Shown: positions 32,001-46,156 of the stretch, in pieces
How positions within the stretch are numbered: the first letter of the stretch is position 1
Layout of the letters: each line of letters begins with the position of its first letter
Source: Pithys albifrons albifrons
Lineage: Eukaryota; Chordata; Aves; Passeriformes; Thamnophilidae
Reading direction: 5' to 3'
Assembly (NCBI RefSeq): GCF_047495875.1
Contig: NC_092459.1
Span: 15,423,795-15,487,794, forward strand
DNA: 64,000 nucleotides
The notes under the pieces: generated by a model
Told to the model about the DNA's origin: nothing
Database searches by the model: none
Seen by the model: the letters and a program-made list of their open reading frames with translations, nothing else
Translations under genes and position numbers: made by a program

Positions 32001-34760
32001 TCTACCTGTAAAACAGATCTTTCCATTATGATTATCTCCAGTCTGTCTCCCGAGTTCACTCCCCAGTTCCTCTTAACTAGTTCTTTGTGGAGTAAATACT
32101 TTTCCATTTTTTTTCCTTAGGAGCTCATTTATCACATCTTCTTCCCTTTCTTCTCTTCATTCCCACTTCTGTGGTGGGTGATACTGGCTTATTCTTTTGT
32201 TTATAATGGATTGTTACAGACAGTGAATTCTTACCACATCACGCTACTGGTTCTCATATATTGCATAACATCCTGGCTTCTCAATATTTTCTCACAACCT
32301 TCTCAATTCTTACTGAAATTTGAGTATTCATGACAAAATCTCAGCACTTCATTTTCATCTTTTTCTAACTCTTTTCCTGATTTTCTGGCAGCTTTTGTTG
32401 AAAAAAACCCCCATAATTCCAGAATACCTTTCACCTCTTTCTTTCTTTTAGCCCTACTCTCATAAATTTCACTAAAATTAATATACTTGCTATTAATATG
32501 ACATATGAACCACCCCTTCTCTCCTCTTCATCTTTAAACCTACTTTTACAATTCGTTATTAGTTTTAGATCACATGTGTAGGCAACAACATGAGGCATAC
32601 AGTGAGGTCGGGACTGGACATTATTGAGTAGCTATGGTTACCCGGTCTGTATGGATAACTGTCTGGGATTTTTGATAGCTATTTTGTTCCCACTGTAAGT
32701 GAGAGTTAGGGACAGTAGATTGACACCTGTGGGTCTTTCATACCTTTACATACCTTTCATACCTTTGTTAAATACTCACTTTACCTCTAAGTCTGCGTTT
32801 GTTTTTCCTCTTCTGTTAGATGCCTGCTGCAACAATGTTATGTCACACATTCTGATCACTAGGAAAAATTATAGTAGCACATCTAATCTGCAGGCAGATG
32901 TCATCATCCTAAAGCCAAACACTAAAGCCAGGATTCTATAGGTTTCTTCTTCCCACCAATTCTCCCGAGTACTAGGCAAATAGTTATTAGCTAAAAAACT
33001 TTCTAGCTAGAAAAAATCTGTAACAGATTAAGTGAAGACTCAGGAACTTTGAAGATCAAGGATGGCATAACAGCCATAAAAAATATCCTTCACTTATATA
33101 CTGTGTTTCTTCAGTTTTGATTGCAAAATTGATTTTGTATTTTCAAAATGTTTTAAAAATATCATTATAAAATAGCAATACTGAAGGGACAATTAGGCTT
33201 GATTTCATTGAATGAAAAAAGAGTCTCAAGGTGTCAAGAATTCAAAAATGTTTATTCTTTTTTATGAGGTTTCTTTCATTTGGGCACATAAACATTGGAT
33301 AGTTACTTAATTCTTTGTAAAAGAGATACCATCACACTCTTTGACCATCAGATGTAAGTTGGTGTCAATTTACCCCATTCAGATCACATTCAGAGCCCTA
33401 ATTACCCTGCTGTGAGAACTTAATTGTCACTTGATCAATATCTCTCAGCACCTGGTTACTGCATATACTGATTTTATCCTATAACTATTTTAATAAAAAT
33501 AAACCTGTACTAACAGTTGACTTTACTGATATTATTAGTGCTACTTAGCTGTTTTATTAGTCTTAGAAGCCCAATAACATGAAATATTTTTTTATATATA
33601 ATTTGCGGTGTCCTAGTCTAATATGTGATTAGAAACGTGCTAAATTCACTCGTGAATGAAATCTGGTGGTACACCAGGGATATGATGTATTTCGCAGTCA
33701 CTCAGATGCAGATAGGCCAATTTAGTTACTAGAAGGTCAAAACTAAGAAGATAATAAAATCTTTGCTATGAAACTCTGGTGGTTAATTAACAGGCAAATT
33801 CTGATTTCATCCTGCTGTTTCAAAATGGAGGTATTTTTATCCTAAACTAATTTCTTGTTCGTAATAAATGACACTTTAAATTTTCAGCTAATCTTACATA
33901 GATAGCAATCTAGCCTTCCAGTCTGGCATTTGGAGAATAGGGACATCTCATGTTTATAATTAGTTTGCTGTTTTAAAAAATACTAACCTTTTTTGGAGGG
34001 ACTATTTGGCTTGCCAGCAGGATATTGAGGGAGGGTTTGGGGGAGTTTTTGTAATCATTTCTGTGCAGGATTTGTGTTTCATTCTCCCCACGATTTCTTT
34101 GAGCTTAACAAAAACCAGAGTTTAGGAGATTTGTTTGGTGTTTAACTTGATTATTTAAATAAGAGATAAGCAATTGCCATTACAGCAGCTAGGCAATAAT
34201 TTCCTGGGGTCAGGGTCTCTCCTGCCCAGTGTGCACCTCTATTGTTAATGGCACTGAACATGCACACAGGCAGTTTTAGAGGGGAATGTTAAACAGTCCT
34301 CATTTATTTTACAGTGCAAATACTTGTAAGACAAAACACAGATTTCAGGAGTCAGTGTGAAGACTTTAAAAAAAGAAGAAAAATGACATTTACCTACCTA
34401 ATCATTACTTTTTTCTCACAAGTCCTAACTTTACAATTGTAAAACCTTTCTTAATTTTCATAACCACACTTAGCCATCACCTAACCCTAGTGAGGTGGGA
34501 TACAGACAACAACATTTTTTTCATTTCTTCAGCTGACTAGCTCAGCTCTCCTTTTGGAAACATAGTCCATCTCACTACAGGTACAGGGAGCTTAGGTATC
34601 GATGCCTATCAACGAAAAACTAACTCTTATTCTAAACTCCCTAAATAGCCATTGCCCAGACAGGTTTCTTGTTCAGTTGGATGAGTATCTGTAGCAGTAT
34701 TAAGTGTTAGGTGTTAAGTGCTTAAGAGCAGGAGTCTGTATCAGTCAGAAACTATCATTA
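23020..34760. other. non-coding DNA
   Basis: No gene recognised. AT-rich overall, with an A/T low-complexity patch (26110-26170), a GC-richer block (about 29940-30430) and a pyrimidine-rich plus strand from about 31090 to 32600. Open frames up to 147 residues in the GC-rich part (30129-30572) resemble no family. Confidence 0.5.
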
Positions 34761-34767
34761 GACAGGA

Positions 34768-35007
34768 CCTGAGGGTAGCGCCTGAAGCTATGTGAAGGTA
34801 GGTTTGGGTTGAATATTAGGAAAAGGTTCTTCATCCAGAGGGTGGTCAGGGTCCCCAGGGAAGTGGTCACAACACCAAGCTGAAGAAGCATTTGGACAAT
34901 GCTCTCAGGCACAGGGTGCAATTCTTGAGGTGTCCTGTGCAGGGTCAGGAGTTGGACTCCATGATTCTTGTGTCACCCTTCCAGTTCAGGAAATTCTATG
35001 ATTCTAC
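34768..35007 (+). repeat. CR1 LINE 3' end, plus strand
   Basis: GGTTTGGGTTGAATATTAGG, then GAGGGTGGTCAGG and CCCAGGGAAGTGGT, then GAGTTGGACTCCATGATTCT and TTCCAGTTCAGGAAATTCTA, ending with ATTCTATGATTCTA. These are characteristic of the 3' untranslated part of avian CR1, ending in octamer repeats. It is 5'-truncated to about 240 bp. Confidence 0.85.
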
Positions 35008-35009
35008 AA

Positions 35010-38000
35010 TTTCTTCTCTTTTAATACTGGTGCATGCCTTGGATTGCCTTTTAGCTATCTTTCAACCATCACAAAAGTATACTTTTCAGCAGTTTTTTTT
35101 GCCTGAATTGACTTCTGCAGCTGCCACTGAGCTGAAGCCAAAGTGCAGCAGGTAGTGGATACTGTTAGCAAGCCTGAGTGCTGCTGAATCCGAGTTGAAA
35201 GTCTCACACCCCACACTAGGGTCACCTCTTCAACCAGAACAATAAATCTGATTGAAGGATTTATTATCTGTGCCTAGGGCCTCACTTAATATAGCGCCTT
35301 CCTTATATCCCTCCCCCCCTCTCAGGTTAGGAGCAGCTTAGTCCTTTTCACTGCCAGACAGGGAAATCATAAGAAGGTTTTGGTTAGTTCTGAAGGCAAT
35401 TTCTACATTTTTTAGCACCTATATTTTCTAGAATGGGATGTATGTTTGCTTACTTCAGGCAGAATGGGTTTGCAAGTTGCAGTAACTGAGTACCTTTCTG
35501 CTTTACAGACAGATCTTCAAAGCTCTGTGATTTCAGCAGAAGGAGCTGTCTTGAGGCAGTCAACTTTACAATTGCTTTGTAGAGAAAGAATATTGCCATC
35601 TTGACATTTATCAGTAGTAAAAATTATATCTCAAGAAGGAAAATATTGTGACAGAGTTCAATCTGCTCAGCATTCAAATGACAAAGATTTTACAAATGTT
35701 TACTGTTTATCAAGAATAAAGGTTCTGCAGACTTTAATAAGACGTGCATTGCTAAATACCTGAGTAACCGTTGGAAGCGTCATCCTAGTGATTCTTGAGG
35801 ACAGACCCTGTGAGAAATTGCTTCTGGAGACTGGAACATATGGTTCATCCAACACTTGCCTATTCTTTCTCCTAACCATTCTCTTCAGTCACTGTCCAGA
35901 AGATGTATAAGCCCCTGGAAGTCATGGCTGAAGAAGTACTACCCATTGCATGGCACTCAGTTTGATCTCTTGGTTCCATTTTCTTCCTTTTCACAGCTCT
36001 GGAGAAATCTGTGCAATTGACATGAGAACAAGCTGAGTAGCTAGGGAAGATGCAAAAAAGAAAAATAACAATGCTTGGTAATCAACCAGGATGTATATGC
36101 TATGATGATACAGCAAGACTCTGTGTTAGATTCAGTGATATTGCTTATCTTTAATAATGACATAGAATAAGTAATAATATGCTAATGACACTTCAGGTTT
36201 CATTGTGAAAGATGTTCTTCTGCAAATCGTGTGAGCAGAATAATTGCTTCTGTAGTGGTAAACTGGCATAGAAAGATAAAGTAACTCAAGAGTCTCAGGG
36301 TGCACACACAAACCCCTGCCTCACAGCCACACATCTCTTCCTTTCTTAGAAATCCAAAACTTAAATTCCTAAACTGAAAAGAATGTTATAATCAAAGAAA
36401 TATTGAAAAGACCACAAAACCCCAACAGCCTACCTTGAAAAACCTGGTATTCAAAAGACACGGTATATCAAGACATAAAGACTTTGCAGAAGCTGTACTT
36501 CACTCTCAGAGAATGCATATTTTCAGCTATAAAATGTCATATATCTGAAGGCAAAACATAAAGTTTCTTGCTATGAATACAGAGATGTTCATCCTTTGTT
36601 ATAGGACAACCTGTTATGATGCATGAAGTTGTTACTCCAACTAGAATAGATACGTTTCATTTTTCCACATAGACCATATATATAAACAGAACAGTGAAAC
36701 TGCTTCATTTGACAGTTAAAGTTGGTTTAGAAATAAAGTCCTGGATGTGTCTGTGGATTGCTTGTCTCAATCTCTGGACAGAGTTTTGTGTGAAAAATTA
36801 CTATAAAGCTTTCCCACCGATTCTTTTTTTAGGTACTCCAAGCTTCCCTCATGATATGGGAGCTGTGCACTTAAAATTATAAAGTTTTCCAAGTAAAGAA
36901 TTTCAATGAAGAGGATGCAAAACATATGACTGCATTTTGTATGGTATCTATAGCCCATTGTCTGAAAGATCTTATGTCTTTGACATAATAGACAACGAAC
37001 TTCCTTCTGCTTTCAGTTAGACTTGTGTAAGTCTGGAGTAACACCTTTGGAATCTGAGATGAGTTCTGCCTCAATCTCTCTCTTTTTAGATGCTGGAGTG
37101 TGGCCAAGCTTTTTACTTTGAATAACTGGCTCCAGTGTTGGGATTCTATTCACAAGCAATCCATAGGACGTGCATTAGAAAACACAGTTCTAAACTTTGG
37201 GATGCTGGCAGTTAAAGTCTGTGTCATATAAAGTCTAGCCCATAACACTAAGGAAATATGTCTAACTGTGTGTCCCATACATGCAGCTGAAGAGGAGACA
37301 AGACCACACAGGCTCTACAGCTTGCAACCTGGCTAGAATGTGAGGCTGCTCCCAGTTTTTAGAGGGAGGCAGGATTCTTCTCCTCTTCCCTCTTCACGTG
37401 TCCTTGTTTTAAACATACTTAAGTAAAAATAAGAAATAAATCTCAACCCCATTTTCACAAGGATTTAGAGTTTAAGACTACCTTGCAAGTCACTGCAGGT
37501 GATTGCATGTTGCATTCATTCATTCATTCATTCATTCCATCTGCTGCGAAGTGACAAGCCACGCTTTTCATGAAGCAGTTATGTTCAGTGCTTTAGAAAT
37601 TGTGCTATAAACCAGGTTAATAAAATAACACAAAATGAAGCTGACCAAAGTACTAGAAACAGAAGCTTTAGAGTTGTAATTTTCCGGCCAAATTATTTTG
37701 TAACCTGCAATATATGTGCTTAAATTATTTTGGAATCTACTGTTTACAACTTATTCATTCAGAAACATTTAAGATGTATAAGTCTATTGATATCTGCAGG
37801 TCAAACCTCATGCTGCAGAAAACTGACTAGACAGAGACCTAAAAAAATGTGTGCAGCTCTTCATGTCAGGATCAGAAAGAACCTTCTGGCCTCTCTTGTG
37901 CATGTTTTTGGATGTGTATGTGCTCAGTTTCTCTCCATGTTATTTATTTATTTGTTTGTCTGTTTATTTATTTTTGTAGGAAAAGTTCACATGTAAGCAT

Positions 38001-41000
38001 AATTTTCTAGTCACGTGAATTTTGACTATTTTCATATTTTATTAGGAGTATTTCCTGTCTTTACTTGCACACTAAGTCTTAAATGTCTTCTCTTGAATTT
38101 AAGGGACAAGTATACAGTAACTGCATTTCCAACTACTTAACAACTCATGTGTAATGTGTTTCTTATTTCATCAATTCCCACCACTCAGCTCACAGTTTCA
38201 TTAATTTTTCAGGTGAAGTTTTGCTGATATGTGGTTAAGGGATTGAAAACATTGAAAACCATTACACTGTATTTCTCTGCTACAAACTGCTGTTGGAGTA
38301 ATCTAGTTAGTGCAACATCACTCTACACCACTGTCAAAAATAAAGAAAAATCACACTTCTGAAGACAACTGCTGGTAAATCAATTTTGCATTAGCTCAGA
38401 TTTTTCCAATATTAAACCTACCAAAAATATTAAAAATTACACAGGTTAAGTTCTCTACAAAGCTTAATTTTGCAAAGGGAACTGGAGGAATTTTGAGCTT
38501 CTGTTTTGGGGGAGAAAGGAGAAAAGTAAGATAATAAACCCAAAAATGTCACATTTTAATTAATAATCATGAAAAAAAAAGAAATTTGTAGCATCCAAAT
38601 CAAGATTTGAAAAGATCTGAGCAGCAGCTGCCTTGCAGTGCAGGACAGTGCTCCCATTGAAAACAGGCTGCCAAGCCGACTGGCCAGTTGGCTTGACCAG
38701 ATCTGGAAGCACTTACATGGAATTAGAAATCACTACTACTTGAAATAGTACCTTTTAAACCAAAAATAACTTTCTTTGCAACATCCAATGTCGTCAGTCC
38801 TTCTAGGCAATTCAGAATTACTGGGCCTAGTCCTGACATCCATGTGTATCTTAATTCATACAAGCTTGTGAAGGAATTGCCAAAAAAAAAAAGAGATTTA
38901 ATCCCAAAATGTTACCTTAAGCCTTAAACTAACCTGTTGATCTTAGACTGAGTCTCTCTGGAGTAAAATCATGTATTTTTATCTACTTCATTATTTTCTG
39001 GATGAGGCCCAAAGGACTATAAATTTTAGATGCAAGAGTAGACCTTTATTTTATATCATACATTCACCTTCTGTGGAAACCTGAGTTACTTCCACTTAAG
39101 AAGGCAGCAGATTCCAAAATCCAGTCAAATAGCAATAACTTGTGAATCACCCATTCATAATGAGCAGACTAGTGCCTGTAGAGGACAGAGAAATGCCTGA
39201 GTGGAATATTCTAGGGCCAAGGTTATGTTTATGGCATAAGGGAAGAACTGACCTTTCTAACACCTTACAGTCAAGAATGATGGTGAAGGTTTGGCTTTGC
39301 TTCCCCAAAATGGCTTAAACCTTGAGGAAAGTCTTACTGCAAAACTGTCTCAGTGACTGAATTATGTGCCCTCTCTGCCAAAGCTTTTGGTGTTTGTAGT
39401 GCTTTTGATGGAGAAAAAACCCAGACCAGTCAATTTAAAATATTGTTGAGAGGTAATTTAACAAAGAAACCCTGAGTAGGATGGTCCATAAACTGCTCAA
39501 TATTGGAAGGGTTTTTATTTTAATATAAAAACAGGGGCTGAATGGCAGATGTGCCTGTGCCTTGGCAGCAGTATTAAAGTCTTCCAATGAGTTTGGGGAG
39601 GTTTTCAATTTCAATATGGTCATGGTTTCCCTTAGGCCTCCCTACACTTCCTGGATGAGGCCATCCCTGCTGCCCACTTGGGGGACCAGCAGTGTAGGCA
39701 CTGTACTCCTGGGCCCAGGGAGGGAGGCAGGGTTGCTGCACAGATGGGGACTGCTGGATGCTAAATGGGTACATTACCTGCCCCAGCAGCGCAGCCCCAA
39801 TTATTGCGGGGTGCTGAGTTCATTGTCAATTAGAGTGGCAGAGGCAGTGAGCAGCAGCCATGACAGATGGCCAGGCTCCAGCCACCTTGTGGCAATGGGA
39901 TCAGAGCCAACTCAAGTCTTTTCTTCCTTCTTAAAAGAAGAAAAAGAAAGAATAAGAAAGAAAAAAAAGGAAAAATATTCAAACCCAACACATAGCTGTC
40001 AGTTAGTTGCAACGTATAAGGGGGAAGTATCATATTTACAAAGGCACCATTTACCTGTTCTCTATTACCCCTTACTTTCAGCTTTTTGAAGTCAAGATTT
40101 TGTTTATTTATTACTTAATTCAAGCATGTTTTAGCAGGATGTTCTGCCCAGAAGACAGTTTACTTTAAACCTTTGTTCTGAGGGGAACTTACAAGATGCT
40201 TTACTCATAACTGAACCAGTTTAACTCAGCCATTAGATTCTTAACTGGAGAAATCTTTCTCTCAGAACTGTACCAGCTCTGTTTCTGAATACAGCACATT
40301 AAGATAAATCCAGAACTGAACCTATTGTCTCTGATGAAGTCTAATTCAATGTATTACCTTTGGGTGATATTTAGCCTGCGCTAAAAAGTGGAATCAGCAC
40401 ACTTCTTAATCTCATCTGGGCAAGAGTCAAGGTGCTCTCTGAGGGGCTTACATTGCTTTTATTCCTAGGTGATTTGGGATGTTGAGCACTTCTTCATTCT
40501 TCTCTAGATTCACCCACTATCAGTCTAAACTTGCTTTTGCAATCACCAAGGAAATGTCTCAAACTCTATCTAAGTAATCAGTGTGGAGCAATCAACACAA
40601 TTGTAGCCAATCCAGGCCGCACCTCGACAGCATTCTGCAGCAAATTACACCTTTTGCACAATTCACGTTTTGACATCAAAGTACAACACTGATAATCTGG
40701 TCAGGTGTGTACTCAAGGTTTATTCACACCATATAGGCTACAGCAGTACCAAAAATATAATTTACTGAGGTGAGAGGGGTTACACAAAAAAGGATGGTGG
40801 GATCTCATAAAAGGAAGTGGCCTATTTCATCAGCAGCCAATTTTAAAACGTAAGTGCAAGATAGTTTAGAAATTCAATGAATGAAGACTGATGTTGAGTA
40901 AAAATTGTTGTCAGGTAGTAGGTATAAATCTAATAAGGAAACATTTTTAGATTCTTTGTCAACTAAATTGGTGATTCTTTGAGAAGGAAGAAGCAAGAGC

Positions 41001-44000
41001 AAAGCAACAAAGGAGTGGATAACTTTAATGCTCACTTAAAACTAATCTCTCTTCAAGTGCTAGGAAAAAGTTTTTCTCCTCAAGATACAAGCAGTCCACC
41101 AGAGATTTTCATCCAAAAGTCAAAGCACTGTCAACTATACGGAACAAAGGAATTCTCTTTTCATTGAAAAGTTTGGGAGCTAACAGGATGTGGGCACACA
41201 AAATTAGAGGAATCTAGCACAAAAGAAAGACTATAAAACAGATTTTCATCAAATACTGAAAAGAAGAAGGAAGGGAAAAAATTGAAGCGGAGAATGCCCC
41301 AGCACCATTACTAATTACTACATATTTTCTTACTTATATTAACAGTGTCTTAAGGCCCCTACCTAGAGTTAAAATTTAAGCTTCAGTTATAAGCTGCTGT
41401 ATATGTTGTCAGTTAATGCCCCCAAGGAAGTGGAAGAACTGAAAAAACCCTTTAATCCCTGATTGTTAAAAGTGTTGGCAATTGAATGAAGTCTTAGGAC
41501 AGCACAAAGGATTTTTTTGGTTTGTTTTTGTTACCACTAATTTGAGCTTTGTCATAATTTTTTGATAATAATAAAAAGAAGTTCTCAAGCTGAATTCAAC
41601 AGTGGAAAGACTTAATGAGCTCTTACTGCTTGGTGTTTGTGATGCAAAAGTTTGATTGACTTGCTCAACATTGTCCTTGTCCATTATATTAAATAAATAA
41701 GCCCCATGTTTTTATCCTATTATATTATGTCTTTTATTGTTTGTCTATGGGTAAAGAAAACACTTTTCCTTTGCTTAATCTTTGGTGCAGAGGTTGTTTT
41801 TTGGAGGATGCCAGAATAAAAGAACATCCTTTCTTTTATACATATGCTTGTAATTCACTTCAGTCGGTCAAGACCATAACTACAGATGTCAAATGCTCAG
41901 CAATCTTAAATCAATGATGTATGCAGAGTAGATGATCTCTTATAGCTTTATATTTATCTTTCTATGGACTGTTCTACTCAACTGTGCACACTGTGACCAG
42001 TGACCAGCCACTTCTCCTTTTCTCAGACTCTAGAGAGGGCTTGTACCCCAGGTAGGTAGAAACAGAGATGAGGGAGTGAGTGACCAGCTGCTGTTTGGGG
42101 TTTTTGGGCAAAAACTTGATACAAAAAGACAATAAGAGAAATTTCTGTGATCACAAAAGCAACATGGGCAAAACAGAAAGGAAATGCAACTCTTCCAGGT
42201 TCCATTCAGGCATTCTAAACACATAATCAGTTCCCATATTTTGAAGGATAAGCAGGTCAAAATAGAGAGGGAACTATGTAAGGCATTTAAAGAGAACCCA
42301 GTATTAGCATTACTGGAATGGACTTTGGCTCATATCTCACCAAGAGATTAATAAAATGATTTAAAGAAAAATAACTAACTGATAACACCAAACTGTTCTA
42401 AAATGTGACTTACTGAGTAGCTTTGGATGCAGATAAAAATTGGAATCCAAAATCTCTTCTTTATATCCAAATAATAAATTTTCTTATTATTTCGGTGAAA
42501 TGCTGAAAGACACTTGAATAAATTATTTTGAAAAGTATTGATGAATATGGCAACACTTTGTTTAATATTTATTGTTCATTTTACTCTGAGATCAAACTTC
42601 TGAAAATGGGTTTTACAATAATTTTAAATTTGTAAGGAAGTTCTCCATTCACTAATTATATCACATCTGCAGTTTCAAGCAGAACAGAATTTGAGATCTC
42701 TGTAAAAGTTAAAGTCAGATTTAAAATAAAAAGCTACTTTCAACATGGAAACCCTTCCATTTGGCACTATCCATGTGTATAATCACATTGTTACACTGGC
42801 GTTTAATTCTGCTAATCCTTATTTTGGGCTGGGGCATACTGCTAATTTTTAAGATACTGTTTATTAATTTCAATACATATTTCTGGTTAAGATGAAAAAG
42901 AGCTCATTTTAAAATGCTTTCAAGAAAAAAAAGTCTGTGATCTGTCCCTCTCTTTGACACTATAGTCATTGCTTACACTATCAATATATAAAGATAATTT
43001 AGTAGTTAATTGATACGGACAATATGTAAGTGTTAACAATACTGCAAGGAGGGGGACAAACCCCTGTAAAGTAGCTTTTTTTTATAGAAGATCATTTTGT
43101 AGCTCTTTATTTTGTAGCCTCTGCTATATCTTGCATACTGTTGACATTCCTTAGCTTGGGCTAACAGTAACATGATTACAATACTCCCATCACACCCCTC
43201 ACTAGCTCAGTCAACTCTATTCATGTGCTACACACCTGTGCATATTTGCAGACCATTTAACTGTGGTGTGAGAAATATTAGCTTTAAAGGTGGACTCAGT
43301 AAAGACATTTCCCCCTACCCTTTTTGTACTTCACAAGCACTAAAGAAATAGGAAGCCACAGGCTCTTCATTTTCCATAATTCTTGTATTATCATGGTATT
43401 ATATAATTTTTACTTCATCAAATAGGTAAGGCTAGAAGTACATCAACAGAGAACCCCCCACCAGACAATACTTGGTTCTTTTCTCAACTGTTCCAGATGG
43501 TCTAATGAGAGACAAAATTTCTTCCTCTTGTATCTGAGATTATTAAGTATATTAAAATATCACCACCCTTAATGTTCAAATCTCATAGGAGCATTCCAGT
43601 ACCTTAGGAAGATAAAACTTTCAATGGCTCTACATTTCAAAATTGTACCAGAAACCATGGGGAGTTGTTTAAGGAAAAGATTTGATTATTAATGAGAGCA
43701 ATTAATAATTTATGCCATTTTTTACAGTTTTTAATGTATTTTTACAATACAGTAACTGTATTTGGTTACAGCAGATGAAATGCAGTGTATTTATCTTTCT
43801 GCAATAAAGCCTTCCTCTACACAGAGAACTCAGTGGACAGAGGGAACATCACTACCTGCAATCTATTGCAGTCTGAACTTAAATGTGAAACACTTTTGTT
43901 TATAAATATCTGGGTGTAGAAATATGGTGTACTGGAAGTGCTTGAGTATAGTTACACAAGCAGATATTTTGATAGATGACTGTCTGTTTCATTGACACAA

Positions 44001-46150
44001 TGGTTAAATTCAGTAAAATTTAATCCCATAGTTGAATTGAGACTGAGGTTGACCTGATGTCTGTCATCTGACTACTGCATTTCTAGCCTCTTTCACTATT
44101 AATTATTTCTGCTTTACTTCTATGTGCACATCCCATTTTCAATTTATCTGGAAATTAATCCCAGCTAAATCCAAGAAAAATTCTCAATTTTTTGCAAATG
44201 TATATAACAATTATTCTTTACCACAAGCTACTTTCTTTTGGCCAGTGGAAGTAACTGTCATAATTTCTCAGGATTAAAATAAAGTTAATGAGGAGCTAAG
44301 TTATTTACTTAAATAAATCTTTTGTATAACATACCCACTTGTCGTACAGATGTTGCTTATATGTCAGTGCTGTGGGAAATAAAATTTAACCTTAAGATTT
44401 GGGTGAAATTGTAAGTTTAAAATTACTTTGAGAAGGAAAACAATGAACAATTGGTAGCATCCTCTCTCAAGTGTTTGGTGAAATCTTGTTTCTCATGTTA
44501 ACAGTCAGATGGCTCAAGGACAAGTGCTACAGCTACTGAAGATATGCAAAAGCCCAAATTCTAATTCCTGTTTCAAAGACTTGTCATCATCTGTTGCCTA
44601 ATTTACCTTTATGTTTGAAGCCCCTTTATTATCTTATTCACCATTAGGGGACACTGTGAATGGATTTACTATTGAATGTACTCCACCTTTTCTTCCACTA
44701 ATTCTAATAAATGTCCAAGAAAGCAGTGAAATTCATGTTGCTTTAAAATAAGGTCTTAATAATTTTAAAATATTTGGACAAAACATTAGAAAATAGATTA
44801 TAGTCTTGAATTCTTCACAAGTGGATATGATGCCTCAATTTTGGGCTACAGATATTTAACTAAATTAGCAGGTAAATCTTTTAGTGTTGCCATTCTACTG
44901 AATCATACCACAAAGTCATCAAAAGAATTGTCAGATTACTGCAGTGGGAGATTCTGTTGTGGAGAGGATGGCTCTTGATGTTGTGATGATTCTGCCTGAT
45001 TTAACTTTTACAAAGAGAATAATAAGAGAGTAATTGAACATAAGATAATAAACATACATTTGTGACATTTGAGAAAGCATTAAACCACAGCTCTGAGACA
45101 AAAAAACAAACAACAAAAAACCCCAACCAGATACAAAATTAATTATTTGCAAAATAACCCTCCCAACCCCAGTCTACCTACATTTTCCCTTAAACTGATA
45201 AAATGGATATGAAACTCAAAAAGAAAAAATAGTACAGAAATGCTGTATAATTCATTCTGAGATCCTGACTGAAATGCAACCACACCTGTAGGTTTTAGAA
45301 AGCAATGGTTCTGTAATCACTCAAGGGAGAATCATGTTTCAACCCTTCTATCTCTAGACCACTTATTTTTGACAGTGACATAATGAAAATAAAAAAAATG
45401 GAAAATTATTAATTTTCCCATTACAAATTTGTAGCACTACCAGAAAGATGCAGAAAGCATAGAAGCCTACAAAATGAACTATTGAGTTGTGCCTAGTTAA
45501 GGTTACGGGGTGCTAATAAGAATTTTTTTTACAGACTTTTTTACAGAAAGAGTATGTGCCAATTCTGAACAAATTTGAGGTCACAGGATATATCATTTTT
45601 AACTATTGATATGTAAGATATTGTTATAACTCAGTTACTGGAAAGGTTTTGAAGTATTTGTGTTTCCATAAGCTAAGTACAAACAGAAAAGATGCAATGT
45701 AATTAAAGAATTGGCATATTGGTTTAACAGCTATGTATGTGAGAATGTGACATCCTCAGATGCCATCCTTCACGTTCACTGGTGTAAATTGAGTATATGC
45801 TTAAGAAATTGATAAACAAGTTCTAGTCATACTAGCTGGGAATTTGCCCAATCACTTTTAATATTTTTAATGGAATTCAGATATGTTTATGACAGAATTT
45901 TAAAGCAATATTATTAGGATCTAAAATATATAGCTAATTGCTGTAGTGAAAGAAGTACCTCAGAATTATTTCTAAGAAATATAAATAAATTATACAATCA
46001 CACACACCCTTGCAGGTATCACAGGACTGTAAGCATCTGTAAAACCTGTTAGGTTTGACAGTGTAAATGGTACATCTGATTTCAACAAAAATATCCTTAT
46101 GCAAGTAATTGATGCAGTAATAGCCATGAGCAGAGCTGGAAACCTGAGGC
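35010..46150. other. non-coding DNA
   Basis: No gene recognised. It has an ATTC microsatellite (37512-37536), a GC-rich block (about 39610-39910) followed by an A/G-rich stretch (39933-39980), and otherwise plain AT-rich sequence. The 175-codon frame at 39562-40089 spans the GC-rich block and has no recognisable domain. Confidence 0.5.
37512..37536. repeat. ATTC microsatellite
   Basis: Six consecutive ATTC units. Confidence 0.9.
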
Positions 46151-46156
46151 AGGATT

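Noticed and set aside
37512..37536. Short direct repeats as a CRISPR-like array
   Set aside because: Simple ATTC microsatellite without spacers, in a vertebrate context.
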